Shown here piece by piece: positions 63,473 through 64,000 of a DNA stretch of 64,000 nt (within the stretch, counting starts at the first letter, position 1; each line of letters opens with the position of its first letter). The stretch covers positions 118,037,166-118,101,165 of the forward strand of contig CM056576.1 of assembly GCA_029721435.1 (NCBI GenBank). Reading direction: 5' to 3'. The position numbers were made by a program, and so were the translations under genes. Source of the stretch: Gymnothorax reevesii (Eukaryota > Chordata > Actinopteri > Anguilliformes > Muraenidae). The notes under the pieces were generated by a model that was given only the letters and a program-made list of their open reading frames with translations, was not told the DNA's origin and ran no database searches.

Positions 63473-64000
63473 CAGCGGGGCGTCATTAGCACCGGGCATT
63501 CCCGGCTGAAGCCCCAAATGATTGGCCACTAGCCCCAGATCTCCCTAAGTCCCCCCCAATCAACAACAGTAGCCTCGCCTACTAGTGTCAAATCACTTTG
63601 GATGGCTGACACCCTGATGCGGTAGTAGCAGCAGCAGGAACAAATGCGAGGTATGATCACAAAAGGCCAGTCATATGGGGCATGCCCAAATATGGACAGA
63701 GGCGCAGAATCATGAGGTTAAATTGTTACAATTTCCAAGTTCAACATCGGGCAGTTCAGTAGTTGCATGCTGGAAGCGGTTCTATTACTTGCTAGTGATT
63801 TCAGTCAAATTAATACTTATCACTGACTCGGACATTAGGCGGTTCTTTGGTAGAAAGGACAAGGCCAGGGAGCCAGAAGCGGTAGAGGAGTTATCGTCCC
63901 CTGACTCCCCCCAACCTCAGCTAATGCTTCAACTAGCCCAGGTTCGTGAAAATCACATGGCAAGCTAGGTAGCTTGTGACATGCTGGACTGGCTTTTAGT
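63473..64000 (+). mobile_element. 5' end of a hAT element, running off the window
   Basis: Begins CAGCGGGGCGTCATTAGC, a hAT-like terminus, inside the MITE arm. Downstream, a + strand frame contains DIRRFFGRKDK followed by an acidic Pro/Ser segment at about 63830-63920, the usual N-terminal start of TTF-finger/ZMYM1-like hAT transposases. The frame stops at 63966-63968 unless a splice donor is used earlier (CAG|GTTCGT near 63940). The catalytic part would lie beyond the window. Confidence 0.55.

Overview
This window looks like teleost (ray-finned fish) nuclear DNA. The evidence is large introns with GT-AG junctions, four recognisable vertebrate genes, and an exceptional load of fish-type Tc1/mariner (IS630 superfamily) and hAT transposon remnants, a tRNA-like SINE and diverged satellites. 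Nothing bacterial, viral or CRISPR-like was seen. The species cannot be named from the sequence.

Gene layout. (1) bcl6, + strand, complete in eight coding exons (5726-9963, 703 aa). About 3.2 kb upstream lies a probable noncoding first exon holding four TTCN3GAA sites, the STAT/BCL6 recognition form. (2) An unrecognised small gene on the - strand (14443 down to 12089): three in-phase exons encode an 80-residue acidic protein, with a Tc1 element in its second intron and a poly(A) signal at 11920. It is convergent with bcl6. (3) cmpk1 (UMP-CMP kinase), - strand, complete in six exons spread over 19.7 kb (43286 down to 23553). Its introns hold most of the repeats: a hAT element, a hAT MITE, a degenerate satellite field, a SINE and Tc1 copies. 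(4) fam78b, + strand, two coding exons (45893-49405, 261 aa), divergent from cmpk1 and with a decayed Tc1 in its intron. (5) The last three exons of slc35a3 (Golgi UDP-GlcNAc transporter family), - strand, 59904 down to 58712; the 5' exons are not in the window.

Mobile DNA. At least a dozen Tc1-type copies are visible, in every state of decay. One (56360-57976) keeps a full 340-codon transposase with D153/D244/E279 and Sleeping Beauty-like IR/DR ends, but has two unusual substitutions at normally conserved Trp positions. One Tc1 (51827-53320) sits precisely inside the transposase of another (51059-54034). A hAT element at 26841-28529 has a perfect 8-bp target duplication, and the window ends inside a second hAT that disrupted a hAT-type MITE. 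Fragments of a THAP-domain ORF and of an unidentified transposon-like ORF are also present.

I see no new multi-gene system. The two observations most worth following are the TTCN3GAA cluster in the presumed bcl6 first exon (a candidate autoregulatory element) and the small unnamed three-exon gene. Exon boundaries, motif positions and target duplications were read by eye. Family names come from recalled sequence signatures, not from database searches.
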